From NCBI GenBank assembly GCA_021324815.1, contig JAJPIJ010000046.1:62001-126000 (forward strand): a DNA stretch of 64,000 nucleotides, in the 5' to 3' direction. Below, one piece after another: positions 1 to 9,163 of the stretch; position 1 is the stretch's first letter, and each line of letters begins with the position of its first letter. The position numbers and the translations under genes are program-made. Source of the DNA: Gammaproteobacteria bacterium. GTDB lineage: Bacteria; Pseudomonadota; Gammaproteobacteria; JAJPIJ01. A model generated the notes under the pieces. That model worked only from the letters and a program-made list of their open reading frames with translations. It was not told the DNA's origin and did no database searches.

Positions 1-243
1 TGGCTCAAGGACAGCGGCCGCGCGCAGTACGTGGCGATCACGGACGAGGAGGCCCTGCAGGGCTTTCATGACCTCACGCGCATCGAGGGCATCATGCCGG
101 CGCTCGAGTCCAGCCACGCCGTCGCCTACGCCGCCAAGCTGGCGCCGACCCTCGGCAGGGATCAGATCATCGTCATCAATCTTTCGGGGCGCGGCGACAA
201 GGACATACACACCGTGGCCTCGCGCCAGGGCATACGCTTTTAG
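1..243 (+). CDS. trpB: Tryptophan synthase beta chain, C-terminal end (partial)
   Basis: This is the last 80 codons of TrpB, the PLP enzyme that joins indole and serine to make tryptophan; its 5' part lies outside the window. The reading frame is open from base 1. The visible C-terminal signature includes the stretch ending in [13 protein letters not shown], characteristic of the family, and the segment [15 protein letters not shown] just before it. The trpA start follows 25 bases after the stop, so the two subunits of the tryptophan synthase complex are encoded together, as is usual. Identification rests on these conserved C-terminal motifs and on the trpA neighbour. Confidence 0.95.
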   Translation, partial: WLKDSGRAQYVAITDEEALQGFHDLTRIEGIMPALESSHAVAYAAKLAPTLGRDQIIVINLSGRGDKDIHTVASRQGIRF

Positions 244-268
244 TTCATGCGGACACCGAAAGATCGTA

Positions 269-1075
269 ATGAGTAGAATCCAGTCCTGTTTCGAGGCGCT
301 GCGCCGCAATCGCCGCAAGGCGCTGATCCCGTTTCTCACGGCCGGCGACCCGACGCCGCAGAGCACGGTGCCGCTGATGCACGCCCTGGTCGAGGCCGGC
401 GCCGATCTGCTCGAGCTCGGCGTGCCGTTTTCCGATCCCATGGCCGACGGTCCCGTCATCCAGCGCGCCAGCGAGCGGGCGCTGAAACACGGCGTGAGCC
501 TCCGTGACGTGATCGGCATGGTCGCCGGGTTCCGCAAGAACGACATCCGCACGCCGGTGGTGCTGATGGGTTATCTGAATCCGATCGAGGTGATGGGGTA
601 TGAGGCGTTTGTCGATGAAGCCGCGCGCGCCGGCGTCGACGGCGTGCTGACGGTGGACCTGCCGCCGGAGGAGGCCGCGCCGCTCGCGGCGCTGCTGCGC
701 AAGTACGATCTCGATCCGGTGTTCCTGCTCTCGCCCACCACCAGCGAGGAACGCGCCGCGCGCATCTGCCAGGCCTCCAGCGGCTTCGTTTATTATGTGT
801 CGCTGAAGGGCGTGACCGGCGCCGGGGGCCTGAAGGTGGACGATGTCGCCGCGCGCATCGGCGCCATCCGCAAGCACACGCAACTGCCGATCGGCGTCGG
901 CTTCGGCATCAAGGACCCCGCCACCGCCGCCCGGCTTTCGAAGGTCGCCGACGCGGTGGTGGTGGCGAGCGCGCTCCTGTCGGCGATGGAGCCGGCGCAC
1001 GCCGACCCGGAGAAATTGCGCGGCGTCGTGCGCGGCTTCGTTTCCGGGCTGCGCGCCGCCATGGATGCGGCGTGA
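269..1075 (+). CDS. trpA: Tryptophan synthase alpha chain
   Basis: TrpA (268 aa) is a TIM-barrel lyase that cleaves indole-3-glycerol phosphate and passes indole to TrpB. Both catalytic acids are in the expected context: E49 in LLELGVPFSDP and D60 in PMADGPVIQ, the same numbering as in E. coli. The phosphate-binding glycines near the C-terminus (GVGFGIKDP) are present. I start at ATG 269 because the protein then begins MSRIQSCFEALRRN, as family members do; the frame stays open upstream only by overlapping trpB. Length is normal. It follows trpB and precedes accD by 45 bases, a common gammaproteobacterial order. Confidence 0.97.
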   Translation: MSRIQSCFEALRRNRRKALIPFLTAGDPTPQSTVPLMHALVEAGADLLELGVPFSDPMADGPVIQRASERALKHGVSLRDVIGMVAGFRKNDIRTPVVLMGYLNPIEVMGYEAFVDEAARAGVDGVLTVDLPPEEAAPLAALLRKYDLDPVFLLSPTTSEERAARICQASSGFVYYVSLKGVTGAGGLKVDDVAARIGAIRKHTQLPIGVGFGIKDPATAARLSKVADAVVVASALLSAMEPAHADPEKLRGVVRGFVSGLRAAMDAA

Positions 1076-1120
1076 AGCCCCCGGATTTTTCCCGACGCCG
1101 TTGAACGGGCACTCCTTCGC

Positions 1121-1981
1121 ATGAACTGGTTCAAGAAACTGCTGCCCTCGCGCATACGCACCAATGGCGCCGCCAAGCGCGGCGTGCCGGAGGGGCTGTG
1201 GACCAGTTGTCCGGCCTGCAAGGCGATGCTCTACCACGCCGAGCTGGAACGCAACATGCACGTCTGTCCGAAGTGCCAGCACCATCTGCGCATCCGCGCC
1301 CGCAAGCGGCTGGACAAGTTTCTCGATCCGCAGCCGCGCGCGGAGATCGGCGCCGACATCACGCCCGTGGACTTCCTGCGTTTCAAGGACAGCAAGCGCT
1401 ACAAGGAGCGCCTGCAGGAGGCGCAGCACGCCACCGGCGAGACCGACGCCTTCGTGGTGATCGCCGGCAAGCTCAAGGGGCTGCCGGTGGTGGCCGGCGC
1501 CTTCGAGTTCGAGTTCATGGGCGGCTCCATGGGATCGGTCGTCGGCGAGCGCTTCGTGCGCGCGGTGGCCGCCTGCATCGACAAGAAAATCCCGCTGGTG
1601 TGCTTCGCCGCCAGCGGCGGCGCCCGCATGCAGGAGGCGCTGGTGTCGCTGATGCAGATGAGCAAGACGGCGGCGGCGCTGGCGGCGCTGCGCAAGCGCG
1701 ACATCCCGTTCATCTCGGTGCTGACCGATCCGACCATGGGCGGCGTGTCGGCCAGTCTCGCCATGCTGGGCGACATCCAGATCGCCGAGCCGAACGCCCT
1801 CATCGGCTTCGCCGGACCGCGCGTCATCGAGCAAACGGTGCGCCAGACGCTGCCGGAGGGATTCCAGCGCAGCGAGTTTCTGCTGGCGCACGGCGCCATC
1901 GATCTGATCGTCGATCGTCGCCAGATGCGCGACCGCATCGCCGGCCTGCTGTCGCTGCTGACGCATCAGTCCCTGTCCTGA
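1121..1981 (+). CDS. accD: Acetyl-CoA carboxylase carboxyltransferase subunit beta
   Basis: AccD (286 aa) is the beta subunit of the carboxyltransferase that transfers CO2 from biotin to acetyl-CoA, giving malonyl-CoA for fatty-acid synthesis. A four-cysteine zinc ribbon is visible near the N-terminus (C30, C33, C49, C52). The crotonase-like core follows, with the oxyanion glycines in [13 protein letters not shown] and the segment [12 protein letters not shown]. It should act with AccA, which is not in this window. It sits in the trpBA-accD-folC string. Length and domain order are normal. Confidence 0.97.
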   Translation: MNWFKKLLPSRIRTNGAAKRGVPEGLWTSCPACKAMLYHAELERNMHVCPKCQHHLRIRARKRLDKFLDPQPRAEIGADITPVDFLRFKDSKRYKERLQEAQHATGETDAFVVIAGKLKGLPVVAGAFEFEFMGGSMGSVVGERFVRAVAACIDKKIPLVCFAASGGARMQEALVSLMQMSKTAAALAALRKRDIPFISVLTDPTMGGVSASLAMLGDIQIAEPNALIGFAGPRVIEQTVRQTLPEGFQRSEFLLAHGAIDLIVDRRQMRDRIAGLLSLLTHQSLS

Positions 1982-2030
1982 AATTGTTCCCGGCACAACC
2001 GTAAAGTTTTCAAACCGGCCGCCTCCAGAC

Positions 2031-3332
2031 TTGTCCACCGCATCCATCGCCGCCGCTTCGCACCGTCCGAGATTCAGCCGGCTCGCCGACTGGCTGGCAT
2101 GGCAGGAATCGTCGCACGGCACCGAGATTGAACTGGGGCTGGAGCGCTGCCGCGCCGTGTATGAGCACATGGGGCTCGGCAAGCCGCCGTACCTTGTCAT
2201 CAGCGTGGCGGGCACGAACGGCAAGGGATCGAGTGTGGCGCTGCTGGATGCCATATTGAGCGCCGCCGGCTGCCGCGTGGGCCGCTACACCTCGCCGCAC
2301 CTGCTGCGCTACAACGAGCGCATCCAGATCGCCGGCGTCCCGGCGGGCGACGAGGAAATCTGTGCGGCCTTCGATTTCGTCGATCGCCATCGCGGCGGCG
2401 TCTCGCTGACCTACTTCGAGTTCGGCACCCTGGCGGCGTTTTACATCTTCAACCGCGCCGCCATCGACATCGCCGTGCTGGAGGTGGGACTGGGCGGCCG
2501 GCTCGACGCCGTCAACATCCTGGACGCCGACGTGGCGCTGGTGGCCACCATTGACATCGATCACGTCGAATGGCTGGGACCGGATCGCGAAAGCATCGGC
2601 CGGGAAAAGGCCGGCATCTTCCGCGCCGGCCGGCCGGCGGTCTGCTCCGATCCCGATCCGCCCGCGAGCCTGGTGCAATATGCCGGTCAAATCGGCGCGC
2701 CCCTGTCGCTGTGCGGCCGCGATTACGGCTGGGGAAAAACCGCCGCGGGATGGACCTGGTGGGGGCGCGATCAGCGGCTCGTGGATCTGCCGCCGCCGCG
2801 CCTGCACGGCGAATTCCAGTTGCAAAACGCCGCCGGCGTGCTGGCCGCGCTGGAGGCGCTGCGGGATCGCCGTCCCGTCAGTCGCGCCGCCATCGAACAG
2901 GGTCTGCGGCACGTGAGCCTCGACGGTCGCTTTCAGGTTTTCCACGGCCCGGTGACCTGGATCCTGGACGTGGCGCACAATCCGCAATCGGTGCGGGTGC
3001 TGGCGGATACCCTGGCCCTGCACCCCTGCGCCGGCCGCACGCATTTTCTCGTCGGCATGCTGCGCGACAAGGACATCCGCGGCATGTTCCAGATCATGGC
3101 GGGCCGGGCAGCCCACTGGCACCTGCTCACGCTGCCGGGGCGGCGGGGCACCACCGCCGGGTATCTTTACGAACAATGGCTGGCGGCGGGCGGAGGGAAC
3201 GCCGCCGTCAGCTTGTACGACGACGTGGAAGCGGCCTATATGTGGGTCCGTCAGCTGGCGTCACCGGGCGATCGCGTGCTGGTGTTCGGATCGTTTCTGA
3301 CTGTGGCCGGTGTGGCGAAACTGATAGAGTAG
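2031..3332 (+). CDS. folC: Bifunctional folylpolyglutamate synthase / dihydrofolate synthase
   Basis: FolC (433 aa) is a Mur-ligase-fold enzyme that makes dihydrofolate and then adds glutamates to folates. The P-loop GTNGKGSS is at residues 61-68, and Mur-ligase motifs TSPHLLRYNERI and DVAHNPQS are present. The start used is TTG at 2031, which gives a normal N-terminus ending in RLADWLAWQESSH; no stronger start with a good Shine-Dalgarno is evident close by, so the exact start is uncertain. It lies 49 bases after accD. Polyglutamylated folates would also serve the one-carbon genes elsewhere in the window (fhs, serine cycle). Confidence 0.93.
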   Translation: MSTASIAAASHRPRFSRLADWLAWQESSHGTEIELGLERCRAVYEHMGLGKPPYLVISVAGTNGKGSSVALLDAILSAAGCRVGRYTSPHLLRYNERIQIAGVPAGDEEICAAFDFVDRHRGGVSLTYFEFGTLAAFYIFNRAAIDIAVLEVGLGGRLDAVNILDADVALVATIDIDHVEWLGPDRESIGREKAGIFRAGRPAVCSDPDPPASLVQYAGQIGAPLSLCGRDYGWGKTAAGWTWWGRDQRLVDLPPPRLHGEFQLQNAAGVLAALEALRDRRPVSRAAIEQGLRHVSLDGRFQVFHGPVTWILDVAHNPQSVRVLADTLALHPCAGRTHFLVGMLRDKDIRGMFQIMAGRAAHWHLLTLPGRRGTTAGYLYEQWLAAGGGNAAVSLYDDVEAAYMWVRQLASPGDRVLVFGSFLTVAGVAKLIE

Positions 3333-3362
3333 GGGAATGCGAATCGCGGCAAAACAGGTGAA

Positions 3363-4073
3363 ATGGATCAAATCCTGAAACAACGCCTGGTGGGCGCCAT
3401 CGTGCTGGTCGGGGTGGGGATATTGTTCCTGCCGGTGCTGTTTGAAGGCGTGCCGACGCCGGAGGAACCCCGGATCGAAACCACCAACATCCCCCCGAAA
3501 CCGGAGACGGGATTCAACTCGCGCATCATCCCGCTGGAAAGCGACGCGGAGGTGACCGTGCCGTCGCCGCCTCTCGCTGTCTCGCCTCCGACGCCGGCAG
3601 CCGCGCCCGCAGTCCCCGGTTCCGCGGGCGCACCGAAGGCGGCGGGTGAGAACGCTGATACCACGGAGGGGAGGCAGGTCACGGCGACGAAACCCGCGGA
3701 CAAACAAAAACAGGAACAGGCGGCCGGCAACAAGGCTCAGCCCGCGCAGAAACCGGCCGAAAAACCCCAAACGCAGCCTCCCCCCACCACCATCGCCAGG
3801 GCGGCTCCCGTGGAGAAAAGCGGACAGCGCGTGGGCGTGACGGCGTGGGTGGTGCAGCTGGGCAGTTTCAGCAGCGAGCAGAATGCAAAGGAACTGGAGG
3901 CGCGCCTCCAGAAGCAGGGCTACGCCGCGTTCGTGGAAAAGCTGTACGCCAGCGACGGCCAGAAATACCGCGTCCGCATCGGACCGGAGCTGGTGCGCGC
4001 CAGGGCCCAGGAGACGCGCGACAAGGTGGAGAAGGATTTGAACCTCAAGGGCATTGTCGTACGCTATCCATAG
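3363..4073 (+). CDS. dedD: SPOR-domain cell-division protein (DedD-like)
   Basis: A 236-aa inner-membrane protein. It has a short cytoplasmic N-terminus (MDQILKQRLVGA), one transmembrane helix at about residues 10-28, and a long periplasmic linker rich in Pro, Ala, Lys and Gln (about 35-155). A C-terminal SPOR domain follows (about 158-236; WVVQLGSFSSEQNAKELEARL). SPOR domains bind denuded glycan strands at the septum, and DedD is a non-essential division protein. Position between folC and cvpA is the classic location of dedD. The linker is low complexity and would be poorly conserved. Confidence 0.9.
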   Translation: MDQILKQRLVGAIVLVGVGILFLPVLFEGVPTPEEPRIETTNIPPKPETGFNSRIIPLESDAEVTVPSPPLAVSPPTPAAAPAVPGSAGAPKAAGENADTTEGRQVTATKPADKQKQEQAAGNKAQPAQKPAEKPQTQPPPTTIARAAPVEKSGQRVGVTAWVVQLGSFSSEQNAKELEARLQKQGYAAFVEKLYASDGQKYRVRIGPELVRARAQETRDKVEKDLNLKGIVVRYP

Positions 4074-4129
4074 TTGTCGGCTCTGACCAGGTCCGTCCCG
4101 GACTTCGTGCAGATGGAAGGCGCTGAATC

Positions 4130-4630
4130 ATGCATCAATTGATCTGGGTGGACATCGGGATACTTGCCATCATCGGTGTCTCCACGCTCATCAGCCTGTT
4201 CCGCGGTTTCGTGCGCGAGGTGCTGTCGCTGGTGGCATGGGCGGTGGCCTTCTGGGTGGCGATCACCTTCTCGCCGCAGGTCGCCGGACTGTTTGCCGCC
4301 CAAATCAGCGTGCCCTCGGCGCGCACCTTTCTCGCCTTCGGCGCCCTGTTTGTAGCCACCCTGTTCGTGGGCGGACTGGTCAATTTCGTGATCGGCAGGC
4401 TGATTGCGGCCACCGGCCTCACGGCCACTGATCGGCTGCTCGGCATATTCTTCGGGCTGGCACGCGGGATCGCCATCGTGACCGTGCTGGTGCTGCTCGC
4501 CGGGCTGACGCCGCTGCCCCGCGATCCCTGGTGGCACGAATCCCAATTCATACCGCATTTTCAAGAACTTGCCGTGATACTGCGGAGCCTGCTGCCACCC
4601 GAGTATCAGGCCTATTTCAAGTTTAGCTAG
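4130..4630 (+). CDS. cvpA: CvpA family membrane protein
   Basis: A 166-aa protein with about four hydrophobic helices and the CvpA opening ([23 protein letters not shown] interrupted here only by normal family variation). CvpA is an inner-membrane protein named for colicin V production; its molecular role is not well defined, though it affects envelope stress tolerance in enterobacteria. It is 56 bases after dedD and 32 bases before purF, reproducing the conserved folC-dedD-cvpA-purF order. Length is typical of the family. Confidence 0.93.
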   Translation: MHQLIWVDIGILAIIGVSTLISLFRGFVREVLSLVAWAVAFWVAITFSPQVAGLFAAQISVPSARTFLAFGALFVATLFVGGLVNFVIGRLIAATGLTATDRLLGIFFGLARGIAIVTVLVLLAGLTPLPRDPWWHESQFIPHFQELAVILRSLLPPEYQAYFKFS

Positions 4631-4662
4631 CGGCGGCGTTACACGTTACAATAGCGCACCTC

Positions 4663-6177
4663 ATGTGCGGCATCGTCGGCATCGTCGGCAGAAGCAGCGT
4701 CAATCAGGCCCTCTATGACGGCCTGACGGTCTTGCAGCACCGCGGCCAGGACGCCGCCGGCATCGCCACCTACGCCGAGGGCCGCTTTTATCTGCGCAAG
4801 TCCAACGGCATGGTGCGCGATGTCTTCCACACCCGGCACATGGTCAATCTCGCCGGCAACATGGGCATCGGCCACGTGCGCTATCCCACCGCCGGCTGCT
4901 CCTCCTCGGCCGAGGCGCAGCCCTTCTACGTCAATTCGCCCTACGGCATCGCGCTGGCCCACAACGGCAACCTGACCAACGCGCAGGAATTGAAGGCGCA
5001 GCTGTTCGCCGAGGACCTGCGCCACATCAACACCGATTCGGACTCCGAGGTGCTGCTCAATGTGCTGGCCCACGAGCTGGCGCGCGGCGGCAAGCTGCGC
5101 ATCGACGCCGAGGACGTCTTCACCGCCGTGCGCGGCCTGCACCGGCGCGTGCGCGGCGCCTATGCCTGCGTCGCCATGATCACCGGCGTCGGCATCCTGG
5201 GCTTCCGCGACCCGCACGGCATCCGGCCCGTGGTCTTCGGCCGCCGCGACACGAAGGACGGGCCGGAGTACATGATCGCCTCCGAGTCGGTGGCGCTGGA
5301 CGTCCTCGGCTTCAAGCTGGTGCGCGACATCAAGCCCGGCGAGGCGGTGTTCATCGACAAGAAGGGCGAGCTGCACCACCGGCAGTGCGCCGACGAGGTC
5401 CTGCACACGCCGTGCATCTTCGAGTACGTCTACCTGGCGCGGCCGGACTCCATCATCGACGGCATCTCCGTGCACAAGGCGCGCATGCGCATGGGCGAGA
5501 AGCTGGCGGCCAAGATAGAGCGCGTATGGCCGGACCACGACATCGACGTCGTCATCCCCATCCCCGACACCAGCCGCACCGCCGCGCTGGAGCTGGCGAA
5601 CACGCTGGGCCTGAAATACCGCGAGGGCTTCATCAAGAACCGTTACATTCCGCGCACCTTCATCATGCCGGGGCAGGGCATGCGCCAGAAATCGGTGCGG
5701 CAGAAGTTGAACGCCATCGATCTGGAGTTCAAGGGCAAGAACGTGCTGCTGGTGGACGACTCCATCGTGCGCGGCAACACCTCCAGGCAGATCATCCAGA
5801 TGGCCCGCGACGCCGGCGCGCGCAAGGTGTATTTCGCCTCCGCCGCGCCGCCGGTGCGGTTCCCCAACGTGTACGGCATCGACATGCCGACCGGGGAGGA
5901 GTTGATCGCCCACGGCCGCACCGAGGAGGAGGTCTGCAAGATCATCGGCGCCGACCGGTTGATCTACCAGGACCTTGATGACCTCATCGATTGCGCCCGC
6001 CGCGGGAATCCGGACGTCCGGCGCTTCGACACCTCCTGCTTCGACGGCGTGTACGTGACCGGCGACGTGAGCGACGTGTACCTGAAGCGCATCGGCGCGC
6101 AGCGCTCGGACGGCGCCAAGAGCCGGCGCGAGAAGGGCGGCGGCAACGCCCTGAACGATCTGACCGCCACAGCGTAG
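4663..6177 (+). CDS. purF: Amidophosphoribosyltransferase
   Basis: PurF (504 aa) catalyses the first committed step of purine synthesis, making phosphoribosylamine from PRPP and glutamine. Cys2 (MCGIVGIVG) is the N-terminal nucleophile of the class II glutaminase domain exposed after Met removal. The C-terminal phosphoribosyltransferase domain carries the PRPP loop [13 protein letters not shown] with D365-D366. Length and order match the proteobacterial enzyme. The start is fixed by the need for Cys2. Confidence 0.97.
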   Translation: MCGIVGIVGRSSVNQALYDGLTVLQHRGQDAAGIATYAEGRFYLRKSNGMVRDVFHTRHMVNLAGNMGIGHVRYPTAGCSSSAEAQPFYVNSPYGIALAHNGNLTNAQELKAQLFAEDLRHINTDSDSEVLLNVLAHELARGGKLRIDAEDVFTAVRGLHRRVRGAYACVAMITGVGILGFRDPHGIRPVVFGRRDTKDGPEYMIASESVALDVLGFKLVRDIKPGEAVFIDKKGELHHRQCADEVLHTPCIFEYVYLARPDSIIDGISVHKARMRMGEKLAAKIERVWPDHDIDVVIPIPDTSRTAALELANTLGLKYREGFIKNRYIPRTFIMPGQGMRQKSVRQKLNAIDLEFKGKNVLLVDDSIVRGNTSRQIIQMARDAGARKVYFASAAPPVRFPNVYGIDMPTGEELIAHGRTEEEVCKIIGADRLIYQDLDDLIDCARRGNPDVRRFDTSCFDGVYVTGDVSDVYLKRIGAQRSDGAKSRREKGGGNALNDLTATA

Positions 6178-6256
6178 TGCCCCGCGGTTATTCTGTAACC
6201 GCCTCCATTGGGTTCCCCCGCTTGTCCCCGCCAGTGAAAGTCTGTTTGTAAGCGCG

Positions 6257-6859
6257 ATGAATCCCGCCAGCGCGCCGGATGAAGCACAGCTGATCGCGGC
6301 GTTGCGGCGCGGCGAGGGCGGGGCCTTCGAGACGCTGGTGCGGCAACACGGCGATGCGCTCTACCGGCTGGCCGTGCGGGTGCTGGGCAACGAGGCCGAG
6401 GCCCGCGACGCGGTGCAGGACGGCTTCATCAGCGCCTACAAGGAAATCAAAAGCTTCGAGGCGCGGGCGTCGCTTAAGACCTGGCTGTACCGCATCGTCC
6501 TCAACGCCGCGTTGATGCGGCGGCGCTCGCGGCAGCGCAAGAACGAGGTGGCCATCGACGAGTTGCTGCCGCAGATCGACGAATTCCGCCATGAGCCGGA
6601 CTGGAATTTTACCGAATCCGCCGAGGACACCGTGGCCCGCGGCCATCTCCGGCAGCACATCCGGGCGCAGATTGAGCGGCTGCCGGAGGCCTACCGTACC
6701 GTTTTGTGGCTCAGGGACATCGAAGGATACGACACCCGCGAGACGGCGGAGATGCTGGGCGACAGCGAGGGCAGCGTGAAGGTCCGCTTGCACCGGGCGC
6801 GCGCAGCCCTGAAGACCCTGCTGGAGCCGCTCTACAAGGGTGAGGTTGCGTCATCATGA
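6257..6859 (+). CDS. ECF-type RNA polymerase sigma factor (RpoE-like)
   Basis: A 200-aa sigma-70 family factor of the ECF group. The sigma-2 region (about residues 20-90) contains the helix rich in DAVQDGFISAYKEIKSFE and the -10-recognition segment ASLKTWLYRIVLNAAL. A charged linker of about 40 residues follows. Sigma-4 (about 135-190) has LPEAYRTVLWLRDIEGYDT and a helix-turn-helix. It overlaps the downstream zinc-binding anti-sigma gene by 4 bases (ATGA), so the pair is translationally coupled. The stimulus is not evident from the sequence. Confidence 0.92.
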   Translation: MNPASAPDEAQLIAALRRGEGGAFETLVRQHGDALYRLAVRVLGNEAEARDAVQDGFISAYKEIKSFEARASLKTWLYRIVLNAALMRRRSRQRKNEVAIDELLPQIDEFRHEPDWNFTESAEDTVARGHLRQHIRAQIERLPEAYRTVLWLRDIEGYDTRETAEMLGDSEGSVKVRLHRARAALKTLLEPLYKGEVASS

Positions 6860-7149
6860 AGCGCATACTGCTGAAACTCGAATACCTGATGTTCAAGCAC
6901 GTGCCGGGCATGCTGACCTGCGCCGAGGCGGACGCCTTCATCTCGGATTACGTGGACGGCCTCCTGCCGGCGGCGCAGCGCCGCAAGTTCGAACGGCACA
7001 TCCGCATGTGCCGCCCCTGCCGCGCCTATTTGAAGGCCTATCGCCGCACCGTGACCCTGGCCCGGCTGTCGGCGGCGGAGCAGCGGGCGCCCGCCGTGAC
7101 CCGCATGCCCGAGGAACTGGTCCACGCCATCCTCGCCGCCTGCAAGTAG
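6856..7149 (+). CDS. Zinc-finger (ZAS) anti-sigma factor
   Basis: A 97-aa protein overlapping the ECF sigma gene by 4 bases. It carries the ZAS motif His-x3-Cys-x2-Cys (H48, C52, C55 in HIRMCRPC) and an upstream Cys22 in the segment LTCAEADAFISDYVDG. These are hallmarks of zinc-binding anti-sigma factors that hold an ECF sigma inactive. No transmembrane helix is visible, so it is likely cytoplasmic; redox-sensing members of this family respond to thiol oxidation, but that response is inference here. Confidence 0.88.
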   Translation: MKRILLKLEYLMFKHVPGMLTCAEADAFISDYVDGLLPAAQRRKFERHIRMCRPCRAYLKAYRRTVTLARLSAAEQRAPAVTRMPEELVHAILAACK

Positions 7150-7155
7150 AACCAC

Positions 7156-7266
7156 CGTTCGTGCTGAGCCTTCGACAAGCTCAGGCCAGGGTACGCTGCG
7201 CGTATCGAAGCATGAACGAGTTAATTGCCATGTGATGTTTGCCCTTCGATACCTCAGGGCGAACGG
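7156..7266 (+). repeat. Dispersed REP-like repeat, copy 1
   Basis: An intergenic element bounded by CGTTCG at the left and CGAACGG at the right, with internal CCTTCGA, GCGTATCGAAGC and CTTCGATACCTCAGGGC. A related copy in the same orientation is at 15053-15187 and one in the opposite orientation at 61112-61212. A small fragment lies near 10968-11005. No protein is encoded. Its function is unknown; many proteobacterial genomes carry such palindromic repeats. Confidence 0.75.
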
Positions 7267-7321
7267 CATTAACAAGCAGAAGTTTGACAGCGCGCATCGA
7301 TTTCTCTACATTGCCGCCGTT

Positions 7322-7393
7322 GGCGCCGATTTGAATCAGCTTGCGGGCGCTCCGGGGTGCGGAATCGCGCGGCCGGAAAATCAGCTAAAGCGA
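7322..7393 (+). promoter_or_regulatory. SAM-II-like riboswitch upstream of metZ
   Basis: The leader contains the SAM-II hallmarks in order: GATTTG (7328-7333), GCTTGC (7339-7344), an A-rich segment (7377-7380) and AGCTAAAGCG (7383-7392). SAM-II aptamers sit in front of methionine-synthesis genes, and here the next gene is metZ. The family is best known from alphaproteobacteria. Assignment is by recognised consensus blocks, not by a covariance-model score. Confidence 0.72.
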
Positions 7394-7407
7394 TGGCAGT
7401 ATCAAAA

Positions 7408-7434
7408 GCCCGCTTTAGTTTCGCGGGTTTTTTT
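7408..7434 (+). terminator. Rho-independent terminator / attenuator in the metZ leader
   Basis: GCCCGC (7408-7413) pairs with GCGGGT (7423-7428), followed by a run of seven T (7428-7434). The bases CGCTTTAG (7411-7418), which include part of the terminator stem, are the exact complement of CTAAAGCG (7385-7392) in the riboswitch core. The two pairings are mutually exclusive, so ligand binding can be coupled to termination. Confidence 0.82.
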
Positions 7435-7486
7435 GTGCCCGCGTGACGGCCCGCCGGCGGCGCATGAAGACGATGGAGCACGAATC

Positions 7487-8674
7487 ATGGGCGACAAACC
7501 CGATCAAAACTATGCGATAGAAACGCTGGCCGTGCGCGCCGGCCAGGTGCGCACACACGAGGGCGAGCAGAGCGAGCCGCTGTTTTTGACCTCGAGTTTC
7601 ACCTTCAAAAACGCGGCGCAGGCGGCGGCGCGCTTCAAGGGCGAGGAGCCGGGCAACATCTACTCACGCTTCACCAATCCCACGGTGCGCACCTTCGAAC
7701 AGCGGCTGGCGCAGCTCGAGGGCGGCGAGCGTTGCGTCGCCACCGGCTCCGGCATGGCGGCCATCCTGACCACCTGCATGGCGCTGCTCAAGGGCGGCGA
7801 TCACGTGGTCTGCTCGCAGAGCGTGTTCGGCACCACGGTGACGCTGTTCCAGCAATGGCTGTCCAAGTTCGGCGTGCAGCACAGCTTCGTGCCGCTGACC
7901 GATTACGCGGCGTGGGAGAAGGCGATCCGCCCGGAGACCAAATTCCTGTTCGTGGAGACGCCCTCGAATCCCTTGACCGAGATCGCCGACATCGCCCGCC
8001 TGAGCGAGATTGCGCACAAGCACAACTGCCTCTCGGTGGTCGACAACTGCTTCCTGACGCCCGCGCTGCAACTGCCGCTCAAGCTCGGCGCCGACATCGT
8101 CATTCATTCCGCGACCAAGTATCTGGACGGGCAGGGGCGCTGCGTCGGCGGCGCCATCATCGGCGGCGACAAAATGCTGGAGCCGATGTTCGGGTTCGTG
8201 CGCAGCGCCGGGCCGTCCCTGAGCCCGTTCAATGCCTGGGTGTTTCTAAAAGGCCTGGAGACGCTCGGCCTGCGCATGGAGGCGCACGGCGCGCGCGCGC
8301 TCGCCGTCGCCGAATGGCTGGAAAAGCAGCCGAAGGTGAAGCGGGTTTACTATCCGGGCCTGCCTTCGCATCCACAGCATCAGCTCGCCAAGCGCCAGCA
8401 GCAGGGCTGCGGCGGCATCATCAGCTTCGAGGTGGAGGGCGGTCAGCCCGCGGCGTGGCGGCTCATCGACGGCGTGCGCATCTTCTCCATTACCGCCAAT
8501 CTCGGCGACGCCAAGAGCACCATCACCCATCCGGCCACCACCACGCACTGGCGCATCACGCCGGAGGAGCGCGCGCGCGCCGGCATCACCGACGGGCTGA
8601 TCCGTATTTCAGTGGGATTGGAGAACGCCGAGGATTTAAAACGCGATTTGCAGCAGGCTTTGAAGTCTATTTAA
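7487..8674 (+). CDS. metZ: O-succinylhomoserine sulfhydrylase
   Basis: MetZ (395 aa) is a PLP enzyme of the Cys/Met metabolism family that makes homocysteine from O-succinylhomoserine and sulfide. The PLP lysine is K211 in IHSATKYLDGQGR, and the substrate-loop segment ETPSNPLTEIADI (about 157-169) is intact. I start at ATG 7487 (MGDKPDQNYAIETLAVRAGQ), after the riboswitch and terminator; the frame is open further upstream but would run through those RNA elements. Expression is likely repressed by SAM. A second copy of its last 38 codons lies at 9540-9656. The related O-acetylhomoserine enzyme cannot be fully excluded. Confidence 0.93.
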   Translation: MGDKPDQNYAIETLAVRAGQVRTHEGEQSEPLFLTSSFTFKNAAQAAARFKGEEPGNIYSRFTNPTVRTFEQRLAQLEGGERCVATGSGMAAILTTCMALLKGGDHVVCSQSVFGTTVTLFQQWLSKFGVQHSFVPLTDYAAWEKAIRPETKFLFVETPSNPLTEIADIARLSEIAHKHNCLSVVDNCFLTPALQLPLKLGADIVIHSATKYLDGQGRCVGGAIIGGDKMLEPMFGFVRSAGPSLSPFNAWVFLKGLETLGLRMEAHGARALAVAEWLEKQPKVKRVYYPGLPSHPQHQLAKRQQQGCGGIISFEVEGGQPAAWRLIDGVRIFSITANLGDAKSTITHPATTTHWRITPEERARAGITDGLIRISVGLENAEDLKRDLQQALKSI

Positions 8675-8717
8675 GGCACGCGGGCATAAGCTGTCATTTC
8701 GAATCCTTCGTCATTGC

Positions 8718-8858
8718 TCAGGACAGGCGCTGCGGGAAATCCGTCTTGTATTTTGCGCCGTAACGCCCAGCCTTCACGTCACGGATCGCTCGCAATAGTT
8801 CCTTGCCGATATTGCGCCTGGCGTCCCGGATCAACAACTCTTTCTCACGACGTGGCAT
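8718..8858 (-). CDS. Small basic protein downstream of the antitoxin (46 aa)
   Basis: A 46-codon frame, ATG at 8858, beginning MPRREKELLIRDARRNIG and ending KTDFPQRLS. It starts 11 bases after the antitoxin stop on the same strand, as a third gene of the toxin-antitoxin unit would. The sequence is helical and rich in Arg and Lys; the segment ELLRAIRDVKAGRYG resembles the N-terminal part of some Xre-type antitoxins, so it may be a truncated regulator. It might also be chance, given the short length. Confidence 0.4.
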   Translation of the reverse strand: MPRREKELLIRDARRNIGKELLRAIRDVKAGRYGAKYKTDFPQRLS

Positions 8859-8869
8859 AACCGATCTGC

Positions 8870-9163
8870 TTATGCCGCTTTTAACTCAATTTTGACTGTG
8901 TAGCCGAGGGCTTTGGCCGCACGCGTCAGAGTGTCGATTGTCAGACCGGTATCGGACTCATCCAGAAGGCGATCAAGGGCCGAACGACTGGTGCGCATAC
9001 GTTTGGCCATTGCCACTTTGGTGAGCCCCCTTTTTTTCATCCCTTCCTGCATTTGCCAGGCAAGCACGCGTTTCAAGGCGCGGGCGGATACCACCTCAAG
9101 AGAACCATCCTCAGACAGCAAATCATCAAGGCTGCTGCCGATATGCCTTTTAACCTTAGCCAT
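8870..9163 (-). CDS. Xre/HigA-type antitoxin with helix-turn-helix
   Basis: A 97-aa protein with a C-terminal helix-turn-helix: LTKVAMAKRMRTSRSALDRL (about residues 47-66) followed by LTIDTLTRAAKALGYTVKIEL. This is the layout of HigA/Xre antitoxins that bind their own promoter and neutralise a RelE-fold toxin. It overlaps the 3' end of the toxin gene by 8 bases, toxin first, which is the HigBA order. The pair is inserted between intact metZ and a duplicated metZ tail. Confidence 0.85.
   Translation of the reverse strand: MAKVKRHIGSSLDDLLSEDGSLEVVSARALKRVLAWQMQEGMKKRGLTKVAMAKRMRTSRSALDRLLDESDTGLTIDTLTRAAKALGYTVKIELKAA

Noticed and set aside
4639..5913. Long antisense frame opposite purF, and similar ones opposite trpA-accD, mtkA, ppc and pyrG
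   Set aside because: These are typical GC-rich shadow frames: composition is His/Arg/Ala/Gly-rich, no domain is recognisable, and the opposite strand encodes a clear conserved enzyme.
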